A DNA stretch of 64,000 nt from an uncultured Sphingomonadaceae bacterium (GTDB lineage Bacteria; Pseudomonadota; Alphaproteobacteria; Sphingomonadales; Sphingomonadaceae), in assembly GCA_947496865.1 (NCBI GenBank), contig CANMEE010000001.1, forward strand, positions 310,001 through 374,000, written 5' to 3'. The notes under the pieces were generated by a model. That model saw only the letters and a program-made list of their open reading frames with translations. It did no database searches and was not told the origin of the DNA. Positions 25,577 through 34,552 of the stretch are shown here, in pieces (position 1 is the first letter of the stretch; the number at the start of each line of letters is the position of its first letter). The translations under genes were made by a program, and so were the position numbers.

Positions 25577-26383
25577 ATGTTTCTCACTAGTCTTTCTGCC
25601 TTGGCACTCGCCACCGGATCGCCGAGCGCTGTAACGCTGGATCAGCAGTTACCCGGCATTTATACCAATGAAGAGCAGGCCTATTTTGAAAAAGATGCGG
25701 GCCGGACCCCGCCACCATGGATTGCGCTAAACATTGAGGAGAAGGACGGTGATCTAGTGATCACTCGCACAGATGCGTTCGGCAAGCCGGTTGCATCTCC
25801 GCAGAAAGGCACCGTTGCCACCGGCGCAGAACGCGACAATTTAACCGTAGGTAATTGTACCCGCTATCTTGATCGTAAAGATGCAGGCTGGACGTACAGC
25901 GCAGTGCAAAACAGAATGCGTTGCAATCAAGATTATCAAATTATTGGCGTCAACGCAGACGGATTGAAACTTCGTTTTTCCGATGGCACGGAAACCCGAT
26001 TGAAACGTGCCCGTCCTGTCGAATGCTGGGCTGCTGCTAAAAAGGTGAAACCCAAAGCTGATGATAGCCCGGACTGGCTGTTCGCCCAAAAACTGAACCT
26101 ACATGATCAGGGCGGACGGGTGATGGTGGGCGGCGGGGATAGCGGAGCCGAACCACTTATCCTGCGTATGCGCGCGGTATATTGGCCCAAGCCGAGCACG
26201 AACCGGCCCAGCATGGTGCTCTATGTCCACAAGCCCGACAATCCTGATCGCGCCGTCAGCTATAGCTGGGCCGATATCGACGCTAGCCGGGTCGGCCTCA
26301 ACCTGCGCTGGATGCAAGCAAGCTGCACGATCAAAGGGGCGGAGCGTTCTTCTGATGTAACAAAGCAAAATTTTCGCGGCTGA
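25577..26383 (+). CDS. Secreted protein of unknown function (268 aa)
   Basis: I do not recognise the family with certainty. The N-terminus is a short signal peptide (MFLTSLSALALATGSPSA), so it is probably periplasmic. The opening LPGIYTNEEQAYFEK resembles the start of CpeT/CpcT-like proteins (small barrel-fold, ligand-binding), but that is only a resemblance by eye. Four or more Cys (NCTRYLD, RMRCNQDY, VECWAA, ASCTIKG) could form disulfides. AAAGGA lies upstream of the ATG, and a TTGTCCGGACAA operator overlaps the promoter zone. Its stop abuts the convergent gene at 26384. Confidence 0.75.
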   Translation: MFLTSLSALALATGSPSAVTLDQQLPGIYTNEEQAYFEKDAGRTPPPWIALNIEEKDGDLVITRTDAFGKPVASPQKGTVATGAERDNLTVGNCTRYLDRKDAGWTYSAVQNRMRCNQDYQIIGVNADGLKLRFSDGTETRLKRARPVECWAAAKKVKPKADDSPDWLFAQKLNLHDQGGRVMVGGGDSGAEPLILRMRAVYWPKPSTNRPSMVLYVHKPDNPDRAVSYSWADIDASRVGLNLRWMQASCTIKGAERSSDVTKQNFRG

Positions 26384-27145
26384 TTATTTCGGAGGTATCA
26401 TGAAGAGAGCGTCGTCTATCGCTGCATTCACTTTGGCTTCTGTCCAGAAAACCTCGTTGGATTTGCGCCCGTCATAATAGAGCGTGACACGCTGCGCCTG
26501 CAGCCAGCGCGGATTTTCCAAGGTTACGAAATCATCATAGACCCGCAAATGCCAACCTTTTGGCGTACGAAAACCCATAGTCCGGATAGCATGGCTTTGC
26601 TTATCAATGCCGAACAGGGTTTTGCCACCTTTGGGATCAGTCAGCTCCACCATGTACAAGCCATGGCCGCCGACACCATCATCGGCCAAACGGATCGCGG
26701 TGAAACCGGGCTTGCTAGCTTGGCGGATAATACCAAAACCAAAATTGTTCGCCCAGAATTTATCCGCTTCGGCTTTCGGCGTTATCCCCCTTTCCGTCCA
26801 GGTGGTCTCCCCGTCATAACCGACCTCAAAAATCAGCTTTTCGGAATTTTTCGCAATGATGCGAACCTTGCCGTCCGCGCCGTGGGCAATTGTACGGTCA
26901 GGATCGAAGACCCGCCACATCCGATAGTCGGTCGCAATCGTGCGGGGCAAATGACCTGCCGGCCCATAAAAAACGGCGCGGCCGGATAAGGTCAATGTTC
27001 GCGCATTGGCCCAGTCATCGCCGCCTGCTGCTTCTCGGGCCATGGCCAATATACTAGCGCCATCTGGTTCTGCTTCCGCAGCAAATAAAGGATGCGCTAA
27101 CAGTGTAAGCACCAAAACTGTTAGAATCTGCCGATATCGAACCAT
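26384..27145 (-). CDS. Periplasmic LolA-like-fold protein (253 aa)
   Basis: A Sec signal peptide (LTVLVLTLLAHPLFAAEA) is followed by a region whose pattern (ARTLTLSGRAVFYG, then IAKNSEKLIFEVGYDGETTW, then RTPKGWHLRVYDDFV) suits the outer-membrane lipoprotein-sorting (LolA/LolB) fold: a half barrel holding a hydrophobic ligand. It is not the housekeeping LolA. It may bind or shuttle the hydrophobic substrate of the regulon; that is inference. Divergent from the flavin oxidase gene, with operator copy 2 nineteen bp before its ATG. Confidence 0.65.
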   Translation of the reverse strand: MVRYRQILTVLVLTLLAHPLFAAEAEPDGASILAMAREAAGGDDWANARTLTLSGRAVFYGPAGHLPRTIATDYRMWRVFDPDRTIAHGADGKVRIIAKNSEKLIFEVGYDGETTWTERGITPKAEADKFWANNFGFGIIRQASKPGFTAIRLADDGVGGHGLYMVELTDPKGGKTLFGIDKQSHAIRTMGFRTPKGWHLRVYDDFVTLENPRWLQAQRVTLYYDGRKSNEVFWTEAKVNAAIDDALFMIPPK

Positions 27146-27164
27146 GAGATGCGTTTCCTAATTT

Positions 27165-27176
27165 TTGTCCGGACAA
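27165..27176. promoter_or_regulatory. Operator copy 2, TTGTCCGGACAA
   Basis: Perfect core with AT-rich flanks (ATTTTTGTCCGGACAAATT). It sits between divergent genes, 19 bp before the LolA-like start and 43 bp before the flavin oxidase start, so one bound protein could control both. Confidence 0.85.
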
Positions 27177-27219
27177 ATTCATCTTGCCTTGATGCCACTG
27201 TTTCTGTCAACATGATGCG

Positions 27220-28629
27220 ATGAATATTAAGGCTTTTCCGATCAATAGGCGCGCCTTTGTCGGCGGAATGAGTGCATCGCTAGTCGCCTGCGCTGCGCCG
27301 CGCAGGACATGGCGTAAGACTACCGCTGATGTAGTTGTCATCGGCGCTGGTCTGGCAGGGCTACATGCAGCAAACCTGATCGAAAATGCGGGTTACAGGA
27401 CAATTCTGTTAGAAGGCACCGGTCACACTGGCGGGCGTCTGCATACGCTGGACGATTTGCCCGGAAAGCCTGATGCAGGTGGTATCCAGATTGGCGCTGG
27501 TTACAAACGCTTCCATGCCATTGCCGATCGGTTAAATGTAGAATGCTATGTTCCACCTCCATCTGAACGCGGTTCCCTTTATCATATCGATGGCCATTCT
27601 CTGACGGCTCAACAATGGGCAGATGCCCCGCAAAACAAGCTCTCAAAACAAGAAAAATCGATACTACCGGATCGCCTGTTTTTCTCTTATCTCAAAGACC
27701 TGCCGAAATTTGAAGACATCGCAGACTGGATGGAGCCACAAAGCCAGGCTATCGATATTGCGCTCAGCCAATATTTACGCGACCAAGGTGCCTCCAAAGA
27801 AGCGCTGCGGCTGATCAATGCTAATCTCAATGGTAATAGCATCGACCAGCAATCGGCATTGCATATGGCCCGCACGTTGGCGATATTTCGCGCCGGCGGC
27901 AGTCCCACTCGCTACGTCCGTGGCGGCTCACAGCGGATGACCGATGCCATGACCGAAACCTTACGCAGTGAAATTTTACTAAACAGTCCGGTTGCAGCAA
28001 TTGAAGACGAGGGCGACGGTGTGGAGATCAGCCTCACCGATGGCCGCAAATATGGTGCGCGCCATGTCATTTGCACAGCACCTTTTGCCGCGATGCGGTC
28101 CATGGTCATAGAAGCGGATTTACCATCTGAAATACGGAACATGATCGCGGCGCTGCCATACACAAAGGCCAGTTTCGCCTATCTTGAAGCCAGTGAAGCG
28201 TTCTGGAAAAATGATGGTTTGCCAGAGACTATCTGGTCTGATGACCCGATGTTGGGCAGGATGTTTGTGTTGGACGATAATCCAGCGATAGTAAAAATCT
28301 GGCTCAACGGCCCGAGCGCGAGTTTGGTGGATCAGTTGGATGATCAGACAGCCGGCGCGGCGATCATAAACAGGATTGAAAGCGCGCGACCATCAGCCAA
28401 AGGGAAGCTCAAATTCCTGCGCATGTTTAGCTGGCAGAAAAATCCGTTCGCTAGGGGTGTCTATCATCATATCGGTGCCGGCCAAGGTAGAGCCTTAGCA
28501 GCAGCCGCTCAGCATAAAGGTGCGCGTTTGCATTTTGCTGGAGAGCATCTCGCACAGCAAAGTTCGGGCGTCGAAGGCGCGCTGGAAAGCGGGCAACGCA
28601 CCGCTGAATATGTTCTGGAAAAATTATGA
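27220..28629 (+). CDS. Tat-exported FAD oxidoreductase, flavin amine oxidase family (469 aa)
   Basis: Monoamine-oxidase-fold flavoprotein. The N-terminus is a twin-arginine signal (NRRAFVGG, Arg10-Arg11) ending in a lipobox-like LVAC (Cys24), so a folded, FAD-loaded lipoprotein in the periplasm is expected. VVIGAGLAGLHAANLIENAG (residues 39-58) binds ADP of FAD, GGRLHTL follows, and the C-terminal FAD motif is HFAGEHLAQQSSGVEGALES. The family oxidises amines, but also phenolic or alkene substrates in catabolic clusters. It is followed after 28 bp by a Tat-exported hydrolase; both lie under operator copy 2. Confidence 0.88.
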   Translation: MNIKAFPINRRAFVGGMSASLVACAAPRRTWRKTTADVVVIGAGLAGLHAANLIENAGYRTILLEGTGHTGGRLHTLDDLPGKPDAGGIQIGAGYKRFHAIADRLNVECYVPPPSERGSLYHIDGHSLTAQQWADAPQNKLSKQEKSILPDRLFFSYLKDLPKFEDIADWMEPQSQAIDIALSQYLRDQGASKEALRLINANLNGNSIDQQSALHMARTLAIFRAGGSPTRYVRGGSQRMTDAMTETLRSEILLNSPVAAIEDEGDGVEISLTDGRKYGARHVICTAPFAAMRSMVIEADLPSEIRNMIAALPYTKASFAYLEASEAFWKNDGLPETIWSDDPMLGRMFVLDDNPAIVKIWLNGPSASLVDQLDDQTAGAAIINRIESARPSAKGKLKFLRMFSWQKNPFARGVYHHIGAGQGRALAAAAQHKGARLHFAGEHLAQQSSGVEGALESGQRTAEYVLEKL

Positions 28630-28657
28630 ATAAAACGGATAAGAAAGACCGTGCAAT

Positions 28658-29515
28658 ATGACCGACGGATATCAAGGCAAATGGAACCGCCGGCAGCTAA
28701 TGACCGCCACGGCTATAACGGGCCTTGCTGCCTCGACCATCGCATGCGCCAGTATCAGCGCGCAGCCCATAATCGCTCGACCCGCGACAGTCAGGACCTT
28801 TGTGCTCGTCCACGGCGCATGGCACGGCGGCTGGTGCTGGCGGGACGTCCGGTCGCAACTCGAAGCGCAAGGACATCGGGTTTTTACGCCGACCCTGACC
28901 GGACTGGCGGAGCGCTCACATTTGCTGTCAGAAGAAATCGATCTCAATACACATATCAAGGACATCACCTCCCTGATCGACTATTATGACCTGAAGGATA
29001 TACTACTGGTCGGCCACAGCTATGGCGGCATGGTAATTACCGGTGTGGCCGATGCGATGAAGGACCGGATCGGTGAGATTATCTATCTCGATGCCGCCTT
29101 GCCGGACGATGGCGAAACCATGATCACACAAGGTCCGGAACGCAGCCCCGCGATCATCGAACAAACCCGTGAAGCCTTAGCAGCGCTTGCGCCAGACGGC
29201 ATTGCCATGGCAGCTTTCCCGCCCGAATTTCTTGGCATCGCGAAAGATCATCCCAGCTATGGCTGGGTCGCGGAAAAGCTGACGCCACATCCCTTGAAGA
29301 CCTGGCTAGATCCCATCGTACTGAAGAATGGCGGTTCAACAGGTATCAGGCGGCGCTATATTCATTGCACCGCGCCGGTTCTGCCCAATAGCAGTTTCCC
29401 TTATCATGCCCAGCAGGTCCAGGCCGATCCCAGCTGGATCTACCATGCGCTCTCCACTGGCCATGATGCGATGGTGACGGTGCCTGATGAGCTCGTCGCA
29501 TTAATGACAGGATGA
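28658..29515 (+). CDS. Tat-exported alpha/beta hydrolase (285 aa)
   Basis: An esterase-like alpha/beta hydrolase with intact machinery: oxyanion region VHGAWHGGWCW, nucleophile Ser121 in GHSYGG, and the catalytic His in STGHDAM near residue 269. The pattern resembles the plant methylesterase / hydroxynitrile-lyase-like branch. The N-terminus has a twin-arginine motif (NRRQLMTA, Arg11-Arg12) and a possible lipobox TIAC (Cys30), so it should work in the periplasm beside the flavin oxidase. Downstream lies a two-way terminator. Likely substrate: an ester or lactone of the compound taken up by the regulon; unproven. Confidence 0.87.
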   Translation: MTDGYQGKWNRRQLMTATAITGLAASTIACASISAQPIIARPATVRTFVLVHGAWHGGWCWRDVRSQLEAQGHRVFTPTLTGLAERSHLLSEEIDLNTHIKDITSLIDYYDLKDILLVGHSYGGMVITGVADAMKDRIGEIIYLDAALPDDGETMITQGPERSPAIIEQTREALAALAPDGIAMAAFPPEFLGIAKDHPSYGWVAEKLTPHPLKTWLDPIVLKNGGSTGIRRRYIHCTAPVLPNSSFPYHAQQVQADPSWIYHALSTGHDAMVTVPDELVALMTG

Positions 29516-29572
29516 CTCATGCGCGGTATCCAACGCCGTAATATGTTCAATCTATCCCAACACATAACAAAA

Positions 29573-29598
29573 AAAGGCGCCTCTCATGAGACGCCTTT
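29573..29598. terminator. Bidirectional hairpin terminator
   Basis: AAAGGCG and CGCCTTT form a stem around a 12-base loop, with A-run before and T-run after, so it can stop transcription of both the hydrolase (plus) and the convergent TonB receptor (minus). It lies between the two stop codons. Confidence 0.75.
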
Positions 29599-29621
29599 CC
29601 TTAACTGTGAAAATTGCCAAC

Positions 29622-32111
29622 CTACTTGAACGTATATTTCAACTTCACACCGAATTGCCGTTTGTCACGCAGACCAACGCGGTCGCCTTCGCGGCCGAAG
29701 TTGAAGAATCCGCCGGGAAGTGTGCGCGTGCCAAAACTCGTATCTGCAAAGTTAAAGGCGGTTGTCGGTGCATCTTCGTTCAATAAATTGGTCACGAAAA
29801 ATTCGATGCCGGCATTCTCACCCGTTAGACCCAGACGCAGATTGACGTCGGTTGCTTCCTCAACCTTGGCGACATTGGCATTGCTGTCAAAATAGTCGCC
29901 TGTAAAATAGAGATCGCTGCGCAAATACCAGCTGTCGAAAAAACCACCAAAACCGTTGAAATCATCCTCGTAGGTAGCGCCCAAAGATAGCGTCAAAGGC
30001 GGAAAGCGTGGTGCTCGTTGTCCGGAAATATCTGCATCGGGGCCAAAAATATCGCCAAAATCTCCAGTTCCACCCTCGGCAGGAAAGGATGAAATCTTCG
30101 CGTCAATATAGGCAAAAGAGCCTTGCACGGACAGATTTTCACTTACGTTCACTGTCGCATCAAACTCTACACCGTAGATATTGGTGCTCGCCCCGTTCGA
30201 CGTGAAGTTGACCGTCCGAACCGGATTGGGTGCTCCTGGATCAGTATCGGTTATCACTTCAATGGAGCTGAAAATTTCGTCACTCCTCTTCATATAAAAA
30301 GCAGCCAGATTGAAAGCGAAGACACCGCTGGGATGCTGTTGCTTCCAGCCAAATTCATAATTGGTTAGTTGCTCTTCACCAAAAAGCACGTTTGCATCAG
30401 GTGCCAAAGCGGCCAGCTCCGCGAGTTGCAGTGCATCCAGTCCAGCGATTTGCGGGTTGAAGCCGCCTGGCAGGTTGCCTTCGCTGTAAGTTGCATAGAA
30501 TGTGGTGTAATTTGAAGGTTGATACCGCAACGTGCCGCGTGGCAGAAAGCTGTTGATTTCTCCAGGCGAGATCGGTGTTGCCAGGCCGTCATTAACCTCG
30601 GGATTGCTGAACTCATCTTTCTGAAAACGACCCTCAAGTGTGATCGAGAGCTGGTCTGTAATTTGATAGTCTAGCGAGCCAAAAAAACCCAAGGTTTCAG
30701 CGCCCGATACAAAGGGATCAGACCTGAAAATGTCGCCAAAGAAAATCGAAGGTCCAAAGAAACTCGCCGTTCCACCGAGCTCATCAATATCGATTTTTAC
30801 ATAACTTGCACCGGCTGAAATATTGAGGCTATCATCAAACAAAGATGCAGACAGACGCCCTTCGACTGTCAGGTCTTCTGTCTCGCGCGCGGTGAAGCTT
30901 GTAAAGCTATTGTCGGGAGTTGAATCGAAATCAGTGTAAAAACCGAATCTCTCCTTATTGTACCCGGCCAGAAAACTGAACTCGAGATTGTCGGTAATAT
31001 CTGCAGATCCAACTGCACTCAGACGCAAAGAATCCAGATTCAGGCCGAAATCGTCCACCGTGGTTGGATTATATTTGAAATCAAATATCGCGTCACTGGG
31101 ATCGGAACGTCCATCATTCAAAAACCCTAGAAATGCCTGAAGATTCTCCGGCGCTGTGTTCAGTCCGATGCGATCAGCAGGAGGCTGCGTGATCCGTCCA
31201 CGGAAAACCGATTCACCGCGACCACCGCCTGGCGAAGGCACCACCGAGTCCGTTTGATCGGCAATGCCATTGACGAACTGAAAACCTCCGAAATTATGCT
31301 GACTGGTACCAAAGTACAAAACGGAAGCGGCAGGGCCATCATCAATTTCCTGATAGGACCCTCTCAATTTGAGGCGGATACCATCGCTTGGTTCGATCAG
31401 CAACGTGCCGGCGATCGACCATTGCGATTCGTCTCCCAGACGTTGGCCAGGAACAGCAACATTGTCAAAATGGCCGTCTTTCGTATCATAATTACCGCTC
31501 AAGCGGAAAGACAGGCCGTCCGTAATCGGCCCTTCTACCCCTGCCGCGAAATTATATTCATCCCGGGTTGCCGCCGTGACGCTCAGATCAACCTGGAACT
31601 CGTCGCTGGGATCCTTGGTCACATAGTTGATCGCACCAGCAAAAGTGTTGCGGCCAAACAAAGCCGATTGCGGGCCTTTGATAATTTCCACACGTTGCAA
31701 TTCATTGATACCGATGGTCTGCGCACCGCCGCTCAGGAATACGCCATCCAGAAATACCGTTGCTGTTTGTTGCAGGCGGTTGCCGCTGATCAACGTGATG
31801 CCGCGAAACCGTGGCGTTGAGTTAATGCGCGCCGTGCCGTTGGTATTATCACCAAAGGGTTCAACAAAAGCGCCCGGGGCCGCCTTGGTGACTTCTGTAA
31901 TATCCTGGAAACCAGCGCCTTCAAGCTCCGTTTCACCGATTACGGTAACCGCCAAAGGCGCGTCCAACAGTGTCTCTTCTTTCTTACGAGCGGTGACAAT
32001 GATGACATCGGAATTGTCATCAGCACCTTCTGCGGACGTATCCTGTGCAAGTACATGCGTTGGTGTTGCCGCTGTAGCAGCAAGCAAAAGGCTTTTAAGT
32101 AAGGTTTTCAT
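29622..32111 (-). CDS. TonB-dependent outer-membrane receptor (829 aa)
   Basis: Outer-membrane uptake barrel. ATG 32111 (MKTLLKSLLLAATAATPT) is chosen because GGGAGAA precedes it and a signal peptide cut at VLAQ-D follows; the frame is open 40 codons further, through two operators. TonB-box-like DVIIVTARK, plug with VEIIKGPQSALFGRNTFAGA, long barrel ending KLKYTFK. The C-terminal residue is Lys rather than the usual aromatic residue, with Phe just before. Three copies of the TTGTCCGGACAA operator lie between it and the divergent hydrolase, so it is probably the most tightly controlled gene of the regulon and its main uptake route. Confidence 0.92.
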   Translation of the reverse strand: MKTLLKSLLLAATAATPTHVLAQDTSAEGADDNSDVIIVTARKKEETLLDAPLAVTVIGETELEGAGFQDITEVTKAAPGAFVEPFGDNTNGTARINSTPRFRGITLISGNRLQQTATVFLDGVFLSGGAQTIGINELQRVEIIKGPQSALFGRNTFAGAINYVTKDPSDEFQVDLSVTAATRDEYNFAAGVEGPITDGLSFRLSGNYDTKDGHFDNVAVPGQRLGDESQWSIAGTLLIEPSDGIRLKLRGSYQEIDDGPAASVLYFGTSQHNFGGFQFVNGIADQTDSVVPSPGGGRGESVFRGRITQPPADRIGLNTAPENLQAFLGFLNDGRSDPSDAIFDFKYNPTTVDDFGLNLDSLRLSAVGSADITDNLEFSFLAGYNKERFGFYTDFDSTPDNSFTSFTARETEDLTVEGRLSASLFDDSLNISAGASYVKIDIDELGGTASFFGPSIFFGDIFRSDPFVSGAETLGFFGSLDYQITDQLSITLEGRFQKDEFSNPEVNDGLATPISPGEINSFLPRGTLRYQPSNYTTFYATYSEGNLPGGFNPQIAGLDALQLAELAALAPDANVLFGEEQLTNYEFGWKQQHPSGVFAFNLAAFYMKRSDEIFSSIEVITDTDPGAPNPVRTVNFTSNGASTNIYGVEFDATVNVSENLSVQGSFAYIDAKISSFPAEGGTGDFGDIFGPDADISGQRAPRFPPLTLSLGATYEDDFNGFGGFFDSWYLRSDLYFTGDYFDSNANVAKVEEATDVNLRLGLTGENAGIEFFVTNLLNEDAPTTAFNFADTSFGTRTLPGGFFNFGREGDRVGLRDKRQFGVKLKYTFK

Positions 32112-32134
32112 TGTAATTTCTCCCTGATCCCCAA

Positions 32135-32146
32135 TTGTCCGGACAA
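32135..32146. promoter_or_regulatory. Operator copy 3, TTGTCCGGACAA
   Basis: Perfect core inside a perfect 16-bp palindrome, AATTGTCCGGACAATT. Twenty-three bp before the TonB receptor ATG. First of three copies in this divergent region. Confidence 0.85.
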
Positions 32147-32181
32147 TTTTCCCTGTCGCTAATTTCCACCACCAAACTAAT

Positions 32182-32193
32182 TTGTCCAGACAA
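32182..32193. promoter_or_regulatory. Operator copy 4, TTGTCCAGACAA
   Basis: One central base differs (CCAG for CCGG), but the 18-bp frame AATTTGTCCAGACAAATT is otherwise symmetrical. It lies 47 bp from copy 3, centre to centre. Confidence 0.8.
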
Positions 32194-32298
32194 ATTTTAT
32201 AATAATGCAAACTGTATGCAAAAACTGTCACAAAAATATCACTCCTAAACTCATCGCGTTCAAATATGTTAGATTTCAGTCATTTTTGATATTGTAAT

Positions 32299-32310
32299 TT
32301 GTCCGGACAT
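32299..32310. promoter_or_regulatory. Operator copy 5, TTGTCCGGACAT
   Basis: Eleven of twelve core bases match and the left flank AATTTG is kept. It lies 52 bp before the hydrolase ATG at 32363. A possible promoter (TTGCTT, then TAAAAT about 18 bp later) starts just after it. Confidence 0.75.
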
Positions 32311-32362
32311 TTTGCTTGCATTCTGACCGTCAATGCTAAAATAATCGGGAAGGAGGTCTTTC

Positions 32363-33304
32363 ATGCGGCTCTATCAAACTTGCATTTTTCTAGTCTGCGT
32401 TATGACATCCGCGCTTTCTTTTGCTTCAACTCAGGGCATCGCCGCGTCGCAACCGCCTGCCAAGGCAGAAATTTCTGCTGCAAAAATCGAACGGGATTTT
32501 GTCGCCGGCCCGTTCGGCCAGGTCCATGTGCGCATTGCACGCTCCGAGACCGAATCCCCAAAACCCCCGCTAGTACTGTTCCACCCCACACCTTATTCCA
32601 GTGATTATTTCCTAAAGTTCATGCAGCTCATGGCCAGTGACCGGATCGTCATCGCGATCGACACACCCGGCTATGGCGATTCGGATCGACCAAAGGAGTT
32701 GCAATCCATTAATGGCTATGCCGAATCTGCGGCGACTGTCCTCAAGGCGATGGGATATGGCGACAAACAGGGGCAGCCGGTTGATCTACTCGGCTACCAC
32801 ACGGGCACCCTGATCGCGACAGAGCTTGCCATCCGACATCCCGACCTCGTCCGCAGGCTGGTACTACCCGGCCTGCCCTTCTTCACCGGCGCTGAGCGCA
32901 AAAAGGCCTATCAAGCCAACGCCAAACCTGAACCCGTAAGTCCAGATGGATCACATCTTACGAAAAAATGGGAATTTGCTTCAGCAGCCACAGCTGCCGG
33001 TATGAAGTTGGAGCGCGCGCAGGAACATTTTGGTGACATGATGCAGTGTTATCCGCATTGCTGGGAAGCCTATCACGGCGTTTTCACCTATCCCGCAGAA
33101 GAACGTTTCCCGGCCGTCCAAAAACCTGTTCTGCTGATCACCAACGACGGTAGCCTAAGGCAGGAGACGGAGGCAGCCTTGCCCCTGTTCCCGCAAGCCA
33201 GGCTGATACATATCAATGGTGTCACGCTGGGCGGCTTTGATCTCGCACCGGAAAAATATGTCACGGTCATCCGTCCGTTCCTGGACAATGATCCCCCAGA
33301 ATGA
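32363..33304 (+). CDS. Secreted alpha/beta-hydrolase-fold protein with GYHTG elbow (313 aa)
   Basis: Sec signal peptide (CIFLVCVMTSALSFAS) and an alpha/beta hydrolase fold starting GPFGQVHVR, then LVLFHPTPYSS, DTPGYGDSDRP. The nucleophile elbow, normally G-x-S-x-G, reads GYHTG (residues 144-148): His146 stands where Ser should be. The paralogue at 38224 shares both GPFGQ and the H-T elbow, so this is a family trait and not an error. The chemistry may therefore not be ester hydrolysis by Ser; some cofactor-free lyase or dioxygenase relatives exist in the fold. GGAGG lies before the ATG. Followed after 24 bp by the nitrilase-fold gene. Confidence 0.85.
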   Translation: MRLYQTCIFLVCVMTSALSFASTQGIAASQPPAKAEISAAKIERDFVAGPFGQVHVRIARSETESPKPPLVLFHPTPYSSDYFLKFMQLMASDRIVIAIDTPGYGDSDRPKELQSINGYAESAATVLKAMGYGDKQGQPVDLLGYHTGTLIATELAIRHPDLVRRLVLPGLPFFTGAERKKAYQANAKPEPVSPDGSHLTKKWEFASAATAAGMKLERAQEHFGDMMQCYPHCWEAYHGVFTYPAEERFPAVQKPVLLITNDGSLRQETEAALPLFPQARLIHINGVTLGGFDLAPEKYVTVIRPFLDNDPPE

Positions 33305-33328
33305 GCGAGAAATGAGAGGAATTTTATC

Positions 33329-34480
33329 ATGGACCAGAAGGATGGTGTTTCGCGACGCAGCCTCTTTTCAGCGGGCGCGGGTCTGGCGGCTGGAGCTGCA
33401 TTAAGCTGGACTGATTTCGCCCATGCCGCCAAGAAAGGCGGACCGGACAAGATCAGTATTACGCCAGATGGCCGTTATGAAACGGTGCCATTGGCCAAGG
33501 ACACTATTTCGCTAGGCGTCGCCCAAGCGCGGGTCGTACCGGTCGAGCTCAGCAACCTCAAACAAACCCGCCGCGCCAATGTTCAACACATGATGGACCT
33601 GATCGACGCCGCAAATGGTTTTTCCGGGCCGAAAGATCTGATCTTCTTTCACGAATTTCCGATTACCGGCTATTACCACAAATGGAATATCCAGGATGCA
33701 CGGCGAGCAGCTATTGAGATACCGGGCGAAGAGACGGAAATGCTTGCCCGCAAGGCGCGTGAATATGGCTGCTGGCTCGTTTTCGGTTCTTATGTGCGCG
33801 ATCCGGACTGGCCGGAAAGCCTGCTGTCCATCACCACGATCATGAACGGTGAGGGTGAGATTGTCGACAAGCATTGGAAGGCCCGCAACATCAAGGGCTT
33901 TTTCGGCGGCGATTTCGAGCTGTTCACAACCACTATTTATGATGTGCTGGACCGCTATGTCGAAATGTACGGAGCCGACGCGGTCCTCCCCGTCACACGT
34001 ACGCCGATCGGTAATATTGCGACCAGCTCGGTACAGCGCGAACCCGAGCTGTTCCGCGCCTTTGCGATGAAAGGGGCAGAGATCATCCTGCGAACCGCAA
34101 CCGGCGGTTTCAACCCGATCGATATGCAGGCAACCAGCCTCTATAATGGCGTCTATACAGCGGTGGCGAACAATGCCGCATCGCCGGAAAATCCCTATTA
34201 TTTTGCTGATGCCGGCGGCGGTGGATCAGCCATTTACGCGCCCGATGGCGACGTAATGAATATCGCCAAGACGGCATTTGAAACACTGGTTTCTTCGCGC
34301 ATCCCGATCGCGAGTTTCCGGGCGCGCAATCGGCAACCGATTGTGCACAGCGAGCTGTTCATGCCTGTGTTCGAGCAATATCGATCCCGCTATGGACCTA
34401 ATCTTTTTGCCGAATATCAACCCAAAGACACCCGGGATTCCGGGCGCTATTTGCGCGACAAGGCAAGGTGGCCGAATTAG
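33329..34480 (+). CDS. Tat-exported nitrilase-fold protein lacking the catalytic Cys (383 aa)
   Basis: Carbon-nitrogen-hydrolase fold behind a twin-arginine signal (SRRSLFSAG, Arg9-Arg10). Of the Glu-Lys-Cys triad, Glu109 (FFHEFPITGY) and a Lys (KHWKARN, 181-187) are present, but the nucleophile stretch, normally I-C-Y-D before PELFR, reads NIATSSVQREPELFR (229-243) with no Cys. The Ser/Thr there might substitute, or the protein may bind an amide without cleaving it. Typical enzymes are cytoplasmic, so export is also unusual. GAGAGGA precedes the ATG. Same operon as the GYHTG hydrolase, below operator copy 5. Confidence 0.85.
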   Translation: MDQKDGVSRRSLFSAGAGLAAGAALSWTDFAHAAKKGGPDKISITPDGRYETVPLAKDTISLGVAQARVVPVELSNLKQTRRANVQHMMDLIDAANGFSGPKDLIFFHEFPITGYYHKWNIQDARRAAIEIPGEETEMLARKAREYGCWLVFGSYVRDPDWPESLLSITTIMNGEGEIVDKHWKARNIKGFFGGDFELFTTTIYDVLDRYVEMYGADAVLPVTRTPIGNIATSSVQREPELFRAFAMKGAEIILRTATGGFNPIDMQATSLYNGVYTAVANNAASPENPYYFADAGGGGSAIYAPDGDVMNIAKTAFETLVSSRIPIASFRARNRQPIVHSELFMPVFEQYRSRYGPNLFAEYQPKDTRDSGRYLRDKARWPN

Positions 34481-34519
34481 TGTAAAATAGCGGTTGCAAT
34501 CAGCTGCCTCTCGCGTAAT

Positions 34520-34531
34520 TTGTCCGGACAA
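34520..34531. promoter_or_regulatory. Operator copy 6, TTGTCCGGACAA
   Basis: Perfect core with left flank AATT. It lies 21 bp before the ATG of the first gene (34553) of a nine-gene operon. Confidence 0.85.
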
Positions 34532-34552
34532 CTTTTTTAAAAGGATTCACTC

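Noticed and set aside
29622..32231. 40-codon N-terminal extension of the second TonB receptor
   Set aside because: It would translate through two operators and lacks a ribosome site; ATG 32111 has one and begins a proper signal peptide.
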